Positions 12,955-34,450 are shown, counted from the stretch's first letter. The stretch: 64,000 bases of DNA from Myripristis murdjan (GCF_902150065.1 NC_043993.1:11938185-12002184), one strand, 5' to 3'. Notes: a model not told the origin generated them from the letters alone. Program-made: numbers and translations.

Positions 12955-15501
12955 TCACGACTGGTCGGCAGCTTGCTCTGCCTCTGCGTCCGCTGGAGCT
13001 GCGTTTTCTTGTTCAGGGTCACCGGGAAGGATGTCTGCAACTGTCTGGATGAGCTCCTCAATCTGCTCCTCTGATAACCGCTCTTCACTCTCTTCAACCA
13101 TCTGAACACAGAGAGAGCAAGCATGCTGAATACAAGTAGCACGTAGGTCCCATTATCTGACACTGCACAGTTTGGAACGCTAAAAAAAGCCATGCATGCG
13201 TTACATAATGTATGTCAATATATTTATTTGCACACTGTCTGGCAATAAGGCTGGCATCCACAGGGTCTTGACGGCACGGACAGATGCAGTGTTTCTCTCT
13301 ACTGCAGCCTCACCTGTGATGGTCACTGATAAGGCTGTGCATTTTTACATAACAATCTTCTCTGGGGCAGCTTTAAGACACTCTCTCTGAATCCTGCATG
13401 CATATAAATGAGACCAAAGTACTGTGGTGCACCATAACACATGCACCATTGCAGTCTGCCCCTATTCTTCATTTATTGGATTAGTGGGACTCTCTAATGT
13501 TATTTGTCTTGAGAGGAAGAGATTTACTTGTCACATTCCTATTTGAGATGCATTTCATTGAGAACATTAATCATATAGTTTTACACATTTCAGAAATCAC
13601 ATGCGTACGTGACTTCAAAACTCATTTCCTTGTTCATTCAAATTTGGCACAGCCACAGGCTAAATGGGCTATCTGTGGTCTTAATTACCCTCTAAGCTTT
13701 TCAATTTGTCAAAGAAAACAGACATCAGATCCAGCATACAAATTGTAGTTTTGAAAAACCCCAAATCACATAGTCTCAGATATGAATTCTTTCGTAAGTT
13801 GTACTCATTAACTTTGAAAAATACATTTTATGACATTCTATGTCTTTCTTTGTGGTATCACTACAGACTGTGTCTGCACATACAGATGAGAGACGTGAGA
13901 AGGTTAACTGTGCCATACAGCAACACAAAAACACTCACAAGCTGGATTTCCACTGCTGTCTGTGGCCGGTGGTTCAACAGCTGCAGCTTTTCTGCCCTGG
14001 TGATTAAAGAAAAAGGTTGTGTTATCCCTGTGTGTATATTTGAGAGAGAAGAGCGTGTATTGTGTCCAATTTGAATAAAAACATGCAAAATAATAAATTC
14101 TCTCTCACTTTGTGAGTTTGTGAGGCATCATGGTTGTGAGGAACTCTTTGATTATCTCTGGACTCTGTCTGCTGCAGGGGGTCTTGGACAAATATTTCAG
14201 CGTCTGTGCAGAGAAGCAATAGTTTAAATGTGGCACAACAATTTTTTTTTTTTTTCAGAGCAGGTGAATTTATTCCAGAGAGGGAGAAGCTCTGCACAGA
14301 CCTCATACATGATGGTGTTGAGATTCTGCTGCCCAGTGCTGTGCTTGTTCTTCCCGCTGTCTTTCCTCTGTTCCTTCAGATCCGTCAAGAGTTTGAACAC
14401 CTGAAAAGACACAGCCAAGTCCGGAGGGAGATGATATTGTTTTAATCACTGGCGCAAAAGCCAGAGGTGGAGGTAACTAATTACATTTACTCATGTTACT
14501 GTAACTGAGTAGGTTTTTGTGATTTTTTTAAAAAGTCAATACTTTTACTCTGACATAAGAACATTTTTGCTCGAGTATTGACCTTCACTACACTTTAAAT
14601 CATAGCCATTACAGAGAACAAATAATCAATGACATATTGTGGAACCTTTCACAATAAAAGCTCATCAGCAAAGATGAGAAGAGGAACCTGCTTCTGCTTT
14701 GCTGGTTCTACTTTTTGTCATCTCCAAATTTCACAATAAAAGCTGCACAATGAAAAACTACAGATGGTTGACGGAAGCGAGGGCCATTTAGACTCAACTG
14801 GCAAGAAATGTGGAGTAAGTGTGGGCGCTTGATATCAGTAAGCTGACCTGGCGATGAAAACCATGTAGACTCAACCATCATACTATGTGCTTGTTAGTTG
14901 TGTTTCCAGGGTCCTCACTTCAGTTTAGCGGAATGCCCCTTTAAGATAATGTAGTTCGAGGCCTGTTCTCTTCTCCTTTTCTAACTGCATGGAAAAGATG
15001 ACAGCTAAACACAGTTACTGTTCGGAAAAAGGAACTCAGTCACTTTTATTCTGAGGGCATGTTAAATGAGACACTGTTTACTTTTACTTCAGTAGATTTT
15101 TACAGAAGTACTTCTACTGCAGTAAACTATCAGCAACGTAACAGTACTGCTACTTGAGAGGCAATTTGTAGTACTCTTTCCACCACTGACACAAGGTTGG
15201 ACCAAGATAAAAACACATTACTTTACCTCATAGTTACTGAGCATAGCAGCATTGCCATTCTTCCTGCAAAGTAAACAAATGAGAAAGGACTTGTTTATAT
15301 GGCGCTGACCTGGCTCTGAGTCGAGCTAACAGCGGCTAACACGCGTCAGGAGTCTCTGTCAAACTGACCGATAAGGGAGTGCTGTAGTGTCTTTGATGGT
15401 TATTTTCTTAAGACTGACATTAGCATCATATCTCCCCCGACAGATTATGTAAATGTATGTGAATTTGAACAACAAATTGATTAAAATTCTTACACTTCCA
15501 T
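12955..15501 (-). CDS. crcp: RNA polymerase III subunit RPC9 / CGRP-receptor component
   Basis: Small subunit of the Pol III stalk, also described as the CGRP-receptor component. Six coding exons: 15494-15501, 15227-15263, 14302-14400, 14109-14203, 13939-13996 and 12955-13101. Together they encode 147 aa, against 148 in human. The first exon carries only ATG GAA GT. Its donor was chosen because the next exon then restores Met-Glu-Val-Lys, as in mammals. Diagnostic stretches are LLTDLKEQRK, SGKNKHSTGQQNLNTIMYE, KAEKLQLLNHRP and TAVEIQLMVEESEERL. The C terminus is acidic and Glu/Ala-rich, as in the family, but diverged. A possible ATTAAA poly(A) signal is at 12684-12689. Intron 2 (between 14400 and 15227) carries a 727-bp MITE-like repeat. 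Confidence 0.95.
14462..15188. mobile_element. MITE-like repeat, 727 bp, in crcp intron 2
   Basis: Begins CAGAGGTGGAGGTAACTAAT and ends TCTTTCCACCACTG. The ends are imperfect inverted repeats of the form CAGWGGTGGA. The body has GTACTTCTACTGCAG-type text. A second copy lies at 58031-58689. No clear target duplication is seen. Confidence 0.6.
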
Positions 15502-15580
15502 TTCGGCTGCTACTCGACTTTGGTCCGCTGCTGTGTGTCCGTGTAGAAAATGTAGGCGAGGTAATTGGTTCCGGCACCAA
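15502..15580 (-). promoter_or_regulatory. Proximal promoter of crcp
   Basis: Sequence immediately upstream of the crcp ATG. It contains an ATTGG at about 15564 (CCAAT on the minus strand) and no TATA box. A T-run begins at about 15590. The transcription start is not visible, so this is inferred from position. Confidence 0.35.
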
Positions 15581-15639
15581 CACTACCTTTTTTTTTTTTT
15601 TTTTTGGTTAAATGGCGAATTGCAACCAGGCGGATCTTT

Positions 15640-16110
15640 GTCGCCACCCGATGTTGTGTTACATTGCTCCTCTGTCCTTGTTATCAGTCTGTTCTGCAGA
15701 CAGGTGAAGACATGCTGTCAAACGGAGCCACTGGCAAAAACTGTTGTGAATCCCGTGTGTTTAATCCCTTTACTTTCCAGCTCTCTCCTTAGTGACATTC
15801 TTCCATTTGCATATTTAGGACAAAGAAGAAAGACATGATCCACAGTCTGTATGTGACTGAGGGCATCACATGTTCCTCTTGGATGCTTCCCAGTCAAGTG
15901 CAAAGATTGATTTAATCCAGTCTGCCCCAGTCTAATCCCAGTTTAATCAGGCACTTTTCTCTCCTACTTTTCCTCAGTGACTTCCCTTCCTAACATCTTG
16001 CTGAATCTGACACAAATGCCCCTTAATTTTCCCCTACTTGGTATTGCCAACTCTCCATGATTTGCTTTTAATCCATTTTTAGCCAGGAGTTCCACTATTT
16101 CATTCTCTTA
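15640..16110 (-). mobile_element. LINE fragment, C-terminal zinc-knuckle region
   Basis: The minus-strand frame reads LNQSLHLTGKHPRGTCD (about 15870-15920) and then QTVDHVFLLCPKYANGR. This resembles the Cys/His block after the reverse transcriptase of LINEs (ETVEHVLLHCRKY type). Broken. It lies between crcp and the FAM111-like gene. Confidence 0.55.
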
Positions 16111-17440
16111 GGTTATACGTATATAAACTCTACATAATTTCTTGACCTAATAAGTCTATATAAATATTACAAAATTTCAGAGATCTGTCACCAACTCCAG
16201 CAAGAGGCTGTGCGCTGGCATGCAGCAGGTCCAGTCTGAAATACACATGAATATCAGTGGAGGACTGAGGGCTGTTTCACTGAAGTCTTCACTCTCACAC
16301 TGACTGAAATAAACCCATGTAGTCCATGAGCTTTTGTGCTCCATTGTTATAACTGGCCTTATAGTTACACATTCTAGAAACAAGGACATGGACAGTGGTT
16401 GGCCTGTCCATGTCCGGGTAACTGGCCAATTATACTTGGTTGCATGTAGGTCCAACCTATGTACGGGGCAGCCCAGCCCAAGAACATAAATGTGCATCAT
16501 TTCCTAATATCGGGGGCATTTTTTCTGACTGAGATCCTGCGAGAGCTCTGTCACTCTGAGCCCAGTGCTGCCTTGCTTTATATGTGACCAAATAAATATT
16601 ATATCTGAGAGCTGAAGATTGACTCCGGTTTGTTCTTGGGCTTTCAACAAAAGATTCGGGTGCTACCATATGACAGAAACAGAACAGAGCGAGGTTCAAG
16701 GTGAGGGGTGCATGGATGTAGAGTTTGTTAGACACGTTTTGGGACTTGAGGTTGATATGAATACCATCTCTAGCATATCTGAAAAAACCCCCGAAAGTGT
16801 GTTGTACCAATGTAATGCTTCTTAAATTAATAGTTTGTGTTGTTGTACTTGTTCTACAAGTAGACTTCACTTCTGTTTAATTTAATCATTTTTTTTCTCC
16901 GTTTATGACTTTTGCTCACCATTTTTTGCTCTATTTGGGGTTCACATGATGAGCATTTTTTATTCCACACTGTCAATGTATCTTCTGTATATTCCCCCTT
17001 TTGTTGATTATTTTAGATTAACCATTAACCACTACACAAACATTTTTTGAATTTGAGTTTGTTGACATTTGAGTATTAGTGAGGATTAACAGCCTGTTCA
17101 AGACTTTTTTCTTTTTCTGTTGCTTTGCATACTAAATAATTGTACATAACAAATTCAACAGTTTATTTTGACACATACACAGCTACACAAGGACAAATGA
17201 TATTTCTGTATTGCAGAGTGGTATTTGAGAGAGATGTTGCAGTTTCACCTTATTTCCCAGGTGGATTTGCTACTATGTCTGAGCACAGAATGTAAGAGAT
17301 GTTCAAGATGACAGAGCTGGTTAAAACTCTATTTTGACCAGGTCTAATTTCTCAAAATTTGTTACGAACTCATGCTTAACAAAAGTAAATAAAAATGTTA
17401 TGTTAGAATAAATACAACTAAGCAAAATACAAAAACAAAA
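16110..17440. other. Non-coding stretch left of the FAM111-like gene
   Basis: Contains the inverted repeat at 16384-16415 and two overlapping minus-strand frames of about 110-140 codons (16177-16870) without a recognisable family or good codon pattern. I do not call them genes. Confidence 0.45.
16384..16415. repeat. Perfect 12-bp inverted repeat
   Basis: GGACATGGACAG (16384-16395) and CTGTCCATGTCC (16404-16415) with an 8-base loop, in the intergenic stretch left of the FAM111-like gene. Confidence 0.85.
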
Positions 17441-17462
17441 GCCAAATATTGTGAAGGTTTTC

Positions 17463-17468
17463 TTTATT
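17463..17468 (-). terminator. Poly(A) signal AATAAA of the FAM111-like gene
   Basis: TTTATT on the plus strand is AATAAA on the minus strand, 302 nt downstream of the stop codon at 17770. It is the best-placed signal for the end of that transcript. Confidence 0.5.
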
Positions 17469-17769
17469 GAACTCCAATCAATTGCCAGAATTATTGTTTA
17501 CTAATGATTAACATCATTTTACAGACCCGTAGAAAACTTGTTTAAATATAACAAGATACAACAGTACATTTTAAGCAAAATATGGCAATATACTGAAAAG
17601 TTTCTGAACAAAAATGACATTTGTTTCAACAAAAATGAGCATGTACAGGTGATATGACTAAAACATTAGTGCCAAATCACAAATACATAAAAAAAAAATA
17701 ATAATAAAAAAAACATAAATCCTTTCATGCTCACTGCATTGTCAGCAGTTAGCTCTGTTCCTGTCACAC

Positions 17770-20002
17770 TTAATCAGTATCCATGGGGACAGGTTCCTCG
17801 TTTTCTGAGAACAAATCAAAGAATGTCTTCAGACTTTCATCATTTGCTACCTCTGAATTGTTAAATGCAATTTGAAATGCTGAGATATTCCTGCTAACTA
17901 TTTTCTTCATCACTTCATGGTGTTGTGCATGCTCACAACTGAGGAGCTCCCTCAGTACGTCTAGTCTTCCTCTTTTCATAGTTTTGAAGAGGATTTGTTC
18001 AATGATGTGTGACAATGCATAGCCATACTCAATCATTCTCTGGTCTTGGCCCCGTATGGTTTTGCAGTGATAACCTCCTGAATGCATTGCAACAACATTG
18101 TAGTGCTCGTCAAAGATAGGTGAGCCAGATGAACCAAAATAGAAACAAGTGTCATAACTTAAAATCTCTCTGCTATGAAAGAAAGCCCCAGTAATCATTT
18201 GGATGCTCTCTGGATTTTCTCTGGTTTGTGGCTCAAAAGAGTGAAAGCGTTTCTCAAGTGGAATTACGAGGCATGGATCTATCTTTTTCACACCACCATC
18301 AGGATGCCCAATGATGAAAATTCCACCCCCGGGAGGAACAAATCCAAAGTGTTTTAATAACCCATCAGGCAATGCCTGGTCAGGGCAAAGTTCCAGTAAA
18401 GCCCAGTCACGCACACAACCTGTGCTATCAGTAGAGTACTCAAGGGCAGCGACCTGAGGTTTCACCTGCACTGTCTCACATGGGTCCCTTTGGTCTAGAC
18501 GTACAAAAGAGAAAGTGACACTCAGTGGCTCCCGAAGGTGCCCGCTGTCTTGGTCATAAATGTTGTTGATGACATGGCCATTTGTCAGGACAAACCTGTC
18601 AAATAGGAGGAAGCCACTTCCTAGTGGTGTCCCATTTGTTCTCACCTGACAAACTGATTTACCGAGTTCCGTCATTTCATACATCATTCTCATTTCAAAG
18701 CAAGTATCAACATTCTTGCCAAAGTCGGCACGGAAAAGGTTTTGGACATCTGAAAGCCTAGACACTTTCAGTTGATTTTTCATCTGCTTAATCAAGTTCT
18801 CAAACTGTGAACAAAGATGCTTCAGCATCTTTTCAGAGTTATGTATTTTATGTAAAGGTGACCTATGTGGAATCACACTGCTGACCCTGCTGCTTGGCGT
18901 TGCTGTCTCCTCTGGTGTGTGTGCATTTGGTGACTCACTTGTTGCACCCTGCTGTTGAATATCTTGGCTTTCATCAGAGACAGTTGTCTGAGATTCATTT
19001 GGTGCTACATAAGCATCATCCAGACTACCTGACTGACTCTCTGGCTGACTAGATTTATCATGCAACACAATCCTGAAACTTTTACCATCAAGATCATCAA
19101 CAGGGTTGGACATTTCAATCTCATCTTCTTCACTTACTTCAGACAGCACACAGTGTTTTACAAATATGCTCTTACACAGACGACCATCTCGTTTCAGCGC
19201 TTGCTTCACTGTCTCTCCTTTGTAGGCGTACACACTAATTTCCTCAACTTCTTTTTTCAGTTCTGTGTTGTGCAAAATGTTCCTCACTTCTCTTCCTCCC
19301 CTTGTTGCTAAATGGAATGTTACTAGCTTGTCAGAGGGCACATTTTCTCGGGTGTTACCAACTGGACGTTTAACCTGTTTTCCAGCTTTTATGAACTTTA
19401 CTATCAGAGGCTCGTCTTTTTTAATTAAACAGCATGGAAAGTGTGTAGGGACAGCTTTCCCCTTTCTTTTAATAACAAGCTCTTTGCCTTTGTTTTTTTC
19501 TGCAATTTCTTTAAAGATTTTGCTTCTCTGCAGTGTGTTCAGAACAGTTCCGGCTTTATTGCAGGTAATGCAGATGGGCTTCTTGTTACCATGGCGCCAA
19601 TAAAAGGAGTGGGTTGTATGTGCCTCTTCTTCCTAAGAACAGAAACCAGTTAGGTAAAATGAAATGTCATTCAAGCACATCCACCTTATTCAGCCTCCCT
19701 TACAGCAACACCATGCAATAAGTTGGCTATTTTCTTTATCTGATTTAGAAAAATGAGACCAAATTAAAATAACAAAATATCAGAAAAAAGCAACACCAAT
19801 AAACAAAAGCTTAAATGTTAGAGATCGGATAGAGGAATAAAAACCTCTTTATTGTGTGTCATGTAACTGTCTTTTGCTGGCATATCCATCAATAAAAAAG
19901 ATATGTCAAACCTTTGCACAAGTCCGTGTGCGGAAAGACTGACTGCTTCCTCCTTGCGTGTTTGGGAAATGATCAATCTTCTGTGGGACACACACACACG
20001 CG

Positions 20003-20048
<46 letters not shown>

Positions 20049-20374
20049 CACACACACGCACACACACAGATTTTTACCTGATGATGTGTCAAAATTTGTT
20101 TCTAGACTCAAACGGCTGATAAGAGGAACACAAAAGTTGAAATTGCTAGATTTCTATCAATCAGGTGAAATCACGATATGTCCGTAAATCAAACATATAG
20201 ACAAAACTGGAGGGAATGATCTATAACACATATTTGTATATTTGATCACATTACAGCCACTGATGACTCAGATAATTACAATAAAGTATGTTTTGAATGA
20301 CATATAATTTGTACCTTGAGATAACGGTCCATTGGCCCCTTGATATTCACCTTGCTGCTTGTTTTGAGTGCCAT
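17770..20374 (-). CDS. FAM111-type trypsin-like serine protease
   Basis: Two coding exons, 20315-20374 and 17770-19632, make about 640 aa (human FAM111A has 611). FAM111 proteins are nuclear, chromatin-associated proteases. FAM111A binds PCNA, removes protein blocks from replication forks and restricts some viruses. The N-terminal exon ends in GPMDRYLK, resembling a degenerate PCNA-binding box. The middle has the conserved VYAYKGETVKQAL and NPVDDLDGKSF segments. The protease triad is visible as TNGHVI (His near 373), DWALLEL (Asp near 429) and GSSGSPIF (Ser near 522), with IIGHPDGG before the Ser. The large exon is open upstream of the internal start at 19341, and the real acceptor is at 19633-19636. 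A non-coding first exon ending at 21574 is likely. FAM111A versus FAM111B cannot be settled here; fish have lineage-specific copies. Confidence 0.9.
19987..20070. repeat. (CA)n/(CG)n microsatellite in the FAM111-like intron
   Basis: CA repeat with a CGCGCGCGCG core near 19998-20010, between the two coding exons of the FAM111-like gene. Confidence 0.95.
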
Positions 20375-21573
20375 ATCTGTAGCTGATGGTAAACAATGCT
20401 GACAATACAGGATGGATCTAACCTATGGCAAACACAATGAAAATGTATTACAGCATACCAAACATGCCAGAATAAATGATCATTTATAGATGATTTATTT
20501 TATATGAAGATACTGGCTGCAGGTGCAAATGCGCTCATGATGGTACCCTGCACTTGCAGAAGCTGGTTTAACTTTACGTGTATGTTTGAACCAATATGTC
20601 TCCATGCTAATCAGAACACTTCTATTGATTTTATTCTTTTATGATTTTGTGCATTTCAACACTCTCTCTCAGATCCAGCCTGGGTTGCTTTTAAAATTCT
20701 AATCTAATATTAGTATAATGTACTCATCACACTTGCATTAAGAAAACAAAATGCACCACAGGCCATAGTTCACTAAAAGAGATACATTTCTCTCAAAATG
20801 TGATTAAATAATATTACACACCTGTCGCAAACAGCAGGAATGGGCAGAGTATTACAACAGTGTGTATCCCAGGTCACACAGATCAGTAGTTCCCTCTAAA
20901 GGAGACATTAACACAGGAAATGTTACCGCTTCTCTACCGCTTGTCGTTTAGCTCAGATGTTTTTTCACAGTGACAGTAGGACTACATTTCCCATTATGAC
21001 ATCGGAGAAGCTGCGTATTCAAAAATCCCCGCGGGAGCCAGCCAGTGTTCTGTCGATTTTTGCTGCTTTGACGAAGTTTGCTACCGCCGCATAAACCGAC
21101 AGGTTAATGTATCGATTCTAACCCTAACCCCAAGGCAGTATTTCTCGATAAGGAGCAGAAATGGACAGAAGTCCGGTTCGTTCGCGAACGGGTGAACGCT
21201 TTTCCATCAAGAGGAAAAGCGCCATTAGTGTAGCGGACTCTCAACCACTACAATAGCTGGTTGAAACATTAAAGGTTTCACTTTCCAACTGCAACTCATG
21301 AGAAGCGCACAGTAAAAGGAGAACAGTGGCGTCGACGCCATGTTTAACAAATGTTTTTTGTTGTTGTTTTTTGCCTAAACATGGCAGCCCGAGGGCCGCT
21401 GTAAAATACTCAACACGGAACAAAAAAACACGACATGACTTCACCAAGAGCGAGCACCGCAATGCCATAACACAATACTGATGCATTAATGTCACAAAAT
21501 ACTTGTACTTACTTTTGTTCACATTTAAACATGCGGCATAAAAAATGTTTACCGGACACACTGAGCAACTTAC

Positions 21574-21700
21574 CTCCGTCAGGTCCAGCGACTACCGAGG
21601 AGAAAACAGCCTGCCTCCGCTGTAAGTGAGGAGCAGGAAACCTCAACTCCACCTTTTCACTCCGCCTTGTTTAGGCTACTTGGCGGACGGCACTGAATGG
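21574..21700 (-). promoter_or_regulatory. Likely 5' UTR exon and promoter of the FAM111-like gene
   Basis: A strong donor, GACGGAG then GTAAGTTG, lies at 21568-21574 on the minus strand after a GC-richer stretch. A matching acceptor (TATTGTCAG) lies 23 nt before the coding ATG at 20374. This gives a simple non-coding first exon with transcription starting near 21.65 kb. It is inferred from splice-site quality only. Confidence 0.4.
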
Positions 21701-22199
21701 AAAAAATTCTCTTGTTGCCTCAAACATCATTTATAATAAGGTCAAGGAGTTCGTTTTTTGCTTTTGCACAAATTGCTTATTTGATTACACCGAAGCTTAG
21801 ACCATGCACTACTTTTGTAACTGCACAATGAAACAGTGCCTCATTTTTTTTTTTTTTTTTTTTTATGTCCTCACCATAAACTTTAGGCAGCACCGGGATG
21901 GGGGGTGGGGTCTCTTCATTTATCATGATGCAATCCGAGAACAAAATAACAAATTTACATGGCTTTCCGTTTTTCCCTAGAGAGGCTAAAGCCATATTTA
22001 ATATTCCATCGTATATATGAAAACAAGTTTTAACATTAAAACGTTAATGACCAAATAATTTAATAAACATACACGGTGATCCATATCATAATAAAAAGGA
22101 TTAGAGAAGTATGAAATCATATTCGAATACCCAATCTGACAATCTTTGCATTTGGTAAGAACTAAATGAAGGTATTAAAATATAATAGCTGAAGAATGA

Positions 22200-22640
22200 C
22201 CAAATGTCAGTATTCTACCCTCATGTACCCAACAGGTCTCTCAGGTCTGTAGACGGGGGTCTACTGGTTGTGCCTCGTACCAGGCTAAAAACCAAGGGTG
22301 ACAGAGCCTTTCAGTGTGTTGCTCCCAGGCTGTGGAATGCTCTTCCACAGGACCTGAGAGTCTCCGCTACTGTGGACATGTTTAAAAAGGAACTAAAAAC
22401 ATACTTGTACAGGCAAGATTTTCCTGAAAGGTCATAAACCAACCATGCTCTGACTGTCACTGTCTTTTAATAATTTTTGGTGACTTTGTTTTGCGTTTTT
22501 TACTGTTTTTATTTGTCTTCTGTGTTTCTATAGTTTTAATAGTTTCCTCTGTTTTACTGTCATTTTGTAAAGCACTTTGTGAGCCTTTCTCTGTTAAAAG
22601 CGCTATATAAATAAATTTTACTTACTTACTTACTTACTTA
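22200..22640 (+). mobile_element. LINE 3' end with (TTAC)n tail
   Basis: The plus-strand frame 22204-22437 reads the C-terminal end of a fish LINE reverse transcriptase (NRSLRS, PRTRLKTKGDRAFQ, APRLWNALP, FKKELKTYL). It is followed by the typical 3' text AAAGCACTTTGTGAG and GCGCTATATAAATAAA, ending in a TTAC repeat at about 22618-22640. It is a 5'-truncated insertion. Confidence 0.8.
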
Positions 22641-22659
22641 CACATGGGCTGTGTTTTCA

Positions 22660-23826
22660 TTTAGTAGACTAGCAAATAATTGATATTGCATCAACGTAAT
22701 TAATTAATTATAAAGGATAAAATGTGTGAATTGTATCTGTTGGTGCTCAAACTCACAACTCCTCTCCAGCAAACTGGAGGTAAACTTGACATGTAGTGTG
22801 TCCACAGTGTAGTTTATTTCAGAGGCCCAGATATCACCATGCTATAACCTACTGTAAGGTTCAGATGCAAAACAGACAACGGTCTGCCAAACTGATTTGG
22901 CAATCGTTTCAAATGTTTTGCCCTCTTTCCATATATCTGCCCGCAGGCTTTTGGCTCTGTCATGGAAGTGATTGACAATAATGTAAAAAGGACACACCCG
23001 AGTAGAACCTGCCTCTGCACCGCCCATGTGCGCTACCCTCCTGTGCTGTAGTGGCAGACTGAGGCTGTCTGAGGGACAGGGGCCAAAAAATGAAAGGGGC
23101 AATAGCATGTAGAAAGCCAGGAAATTTAGAAGGAAAAAATGCGATGCAACACTTAACAAATTTAGCATTAATATTAAACCATACTATTAATTAAACAAAG
23201 AAAAGAGGCTGAAGATAAGTAAAACAGCAGCTGTATAAAGACAGAACATTCATGATTTTTCTTTTGAAAGCCTACTGCTTAGCCTAAACTTTGGAGGGTC
23301 GGGAACTGCAGCTAAACTCTCCAGCAACCCCCTATATCTTTGTTAATGTAGCCAGGACAGCAGGCCTCCTGGAGCTGCAGAGACAGAGCGAATTTGAACT
23401 TTGTAGTCTCCCTTGGCTCCGACAGCCATCACGTCAAAAGTACCATCAGATTGCTTGAGACTGAGGATGGCTGGATTCAACAGAAGACGTGAGTGTTTTG
23501 ATGATATGTAGGTGTAGCAGCAGAGTGTGGCCTGACCTGTGGGGACCCACCGGGCCCGGACAGGCTTGTTTGGTCACATCTGCATTATTTTGGTGAAACT
23601 GTATCCTCAAACTGTATCATCAAAATCCAATAAGGTACTTTCACATAATATGATTTGTTGTTGTTGTTGCTTCTCTTTATTTGAGAACATTCAAGTCCAG
23701 CACATGATTTATACATTACTTTTTTTCATTGTAAAAGTTGCTGTAAAAATATACTTAAGTATAACAACAATATAAAAATAAATTACAGTGAGTTACAATG
23801 CACAACAAATAACTAAATGCAGGGAA

Positions 23827-23858
<32 letters not shown>

Positions 23859-24040
23859 AAAAAGAAAGAAAGAAAAAAAAATCTGCAGGGTGTGCTAATT
23901 AGTAATTGGACTAAGTTTGAAATGTCTAAGTAATCTTGTAGTTTTGTTGATTTTTTCCAAATTGATCTCTGAGTTTTACATTTTCAGTAGTGCTAAAATA
24001 TGTTTTAAAACCAGAATCTCTGAAGATACTAAAGCAGGGT
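22660..24040. other. Non-coding stretch left of asl
   Basis: Apart from the GAAA repeat I see nothing nameable. A minus-strand frame of 108 codons at 22842-23168 has no recognised motif and looks like chance or an old repeat. Confidence 0.45.
23825..23881. repeat. (GAAA)n microsatellite
   Basis: Tetranucleotide purine run with two interruptions, upstream of asl. Confidence 0.95.
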
Positions 24041-24049
24041 GATTCGTGA

Positions 24050-24280
24050 GGCTGTATGAAGCTGTACCAGGCAGCGGGGAAGTGGGCAGGTGGGGCGGGT
24101 GCAGCCACAGGCCGGACTGCGCATGCCCAGACGGCCCGGCACACGTCGCCACTGACAGGCTGGCCAACTTTCAACAGGCTTTCAGAAGCTCATATCAACC
24201 AAACCTGACCCCAGATTGCAAGACAGGCGTCATTTCAGCTGCGGAGCATCAGCTAGCATCATCATCATCATCGCTGACTA
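24050..24280 (+). promoter_or_regulatory. Promoter and 5' UTR region of asl
   Basis: A GC box (GGGGCGGG) at about 24092-24099 and a near-consensus NRF1-like site (CTGCGCATGCCC) at about 24117-24128 lie in a locally GC-rich stretch 150-190 bp before the asl ATG. No TATA box is visible. A CATCATCATCATC run just precedes the ATG. Confidence 0.5.
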
Positions 24281-33373
<9,093 letters not shown>

Positions 33374-33507
33374 AACGACTGACAAGAAATATAAAACGTT
33401 ACACTGTCAAGGTCAGCTGTCTAGAGGTCAGCTCAAACATGCTGAAAACCATGTTGCCTTTTTCAGACTTTCTCCAATGTTCTCTTTAGGTATATACAGT
33501 ATGTCGA

Positions 33508-33572
33508 TTTCTGTTACGCAAGTTAAAGTTAAACTTTATCAATCCCTATGGGGACATTTATACTCTGCATGT
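33508..33572 (-). mobile_element. Short LINE 3' tail remnant
   Basis: AAGTTAAAGTTAAACTTTAT followed by CAATCCCTATGGGGACAT is, read on the minus strand, a GGGATTGATAAAG-type retroposon 3' end with a short tandem tail. It lies 135 bp downstream of the asl stop. Confidence 0.4.
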
Positions 33573-33599
33573 GACCCGCCTTAACTACAGGGGACCAAC

Positions 33600-34437
33600 T
33601 CCAGTTCTACAGCAGGTGCCTCGATCAAAGACAGCAGCAAGAACATTAGCCCACATTTATAAATACATGTCTTACACAAGTTGTTGGCTACACTTCAAGA
33701 AATGTTATTGATGATATTTACAAGGGCAAAATAGATTCGCTGGTTTCCACTGTCCATTTATTGTGTATTATATTAAAATTGACTAACTCATTCTGCCTTG
33801 ATGTCCATAGATGTCTTGATTATTTACAAAAGAATCCATTATACATGGGATGAAAGTAATACATTAATCTGGAATAGAAATTAACAGAGAATCACATCTG
33901 TCACTGTACAGGCAGAATTTGTTGATTGGTTTGGAGTTTCTTAACTAATAATCAAGGCTGTGTATACTATGTTTAGGAAATGCTTCAATAGTATAATCAT
34001 GGTACTTTCCACCATCTAATCTACAGTATCATGAATAATATGCAGTGGGTAAATGAGAAATGGCACAGGTCATGTGCAAAGATATTCTTAGTTTTCCCTC
34101 AGTTCTTAAATGTTTGGTACAATTAGAAAGTACCTCACATAATCTCTGAGTTCTACTTTTATCCTTCAGCAGGCATATAATTTATTGAAAAAATGGTCTT
34201 GTAATAGCAAAGATGAGGATATTAAGATAGAGGACTTAGAATTTAGAAGCAGTAGGTTATTTACGCATTCCTAAATGTGGGTTATGAGATCAGTATTATA
34301 TTTTTTGTCATGTATCTCTATGGCTATTTAATGATATCAGTAGAACACAGTTGCCTTTTCATAAATAACAACACAGAATGCTGAGTGCAGTGCAGGAAGT
34401 GACTGCCTTTAAACGCAGTCTGTGTATCAGTGTATCA
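33600..34437 (+). repeat. Unclassified repeat, copy downstream of asl and at the 3' end of carbonic anhydrase copy 1
   Basis: Matches the asl intron 13 repeat with small gaps and runs to within about 15 bp of the stop codon of carbonic anhydrase copy 1. It therefore supplies that gene's 3' UTR, including a candidate AATAAA (34181-34186, minus strand). It covers the whole asl to carbonic anhydrase interval. Confidence 0.8.
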
Positions 34438-34450
34438 CAGTGTATCACAG

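Noticed and set aside
19060-19603. Plus-strand frames opposite the FAM111-like gene
   Set aside because: Complement of a secure coding exon; no motif.
19818-20111. Frames rich in Val-Cys or Thr-His repeats
   Set aside because: Translation of a CA/CG microsatellite. The same applies to frames at 24683-25096, 40630-40881, 54866-55142 and 59020-59430.
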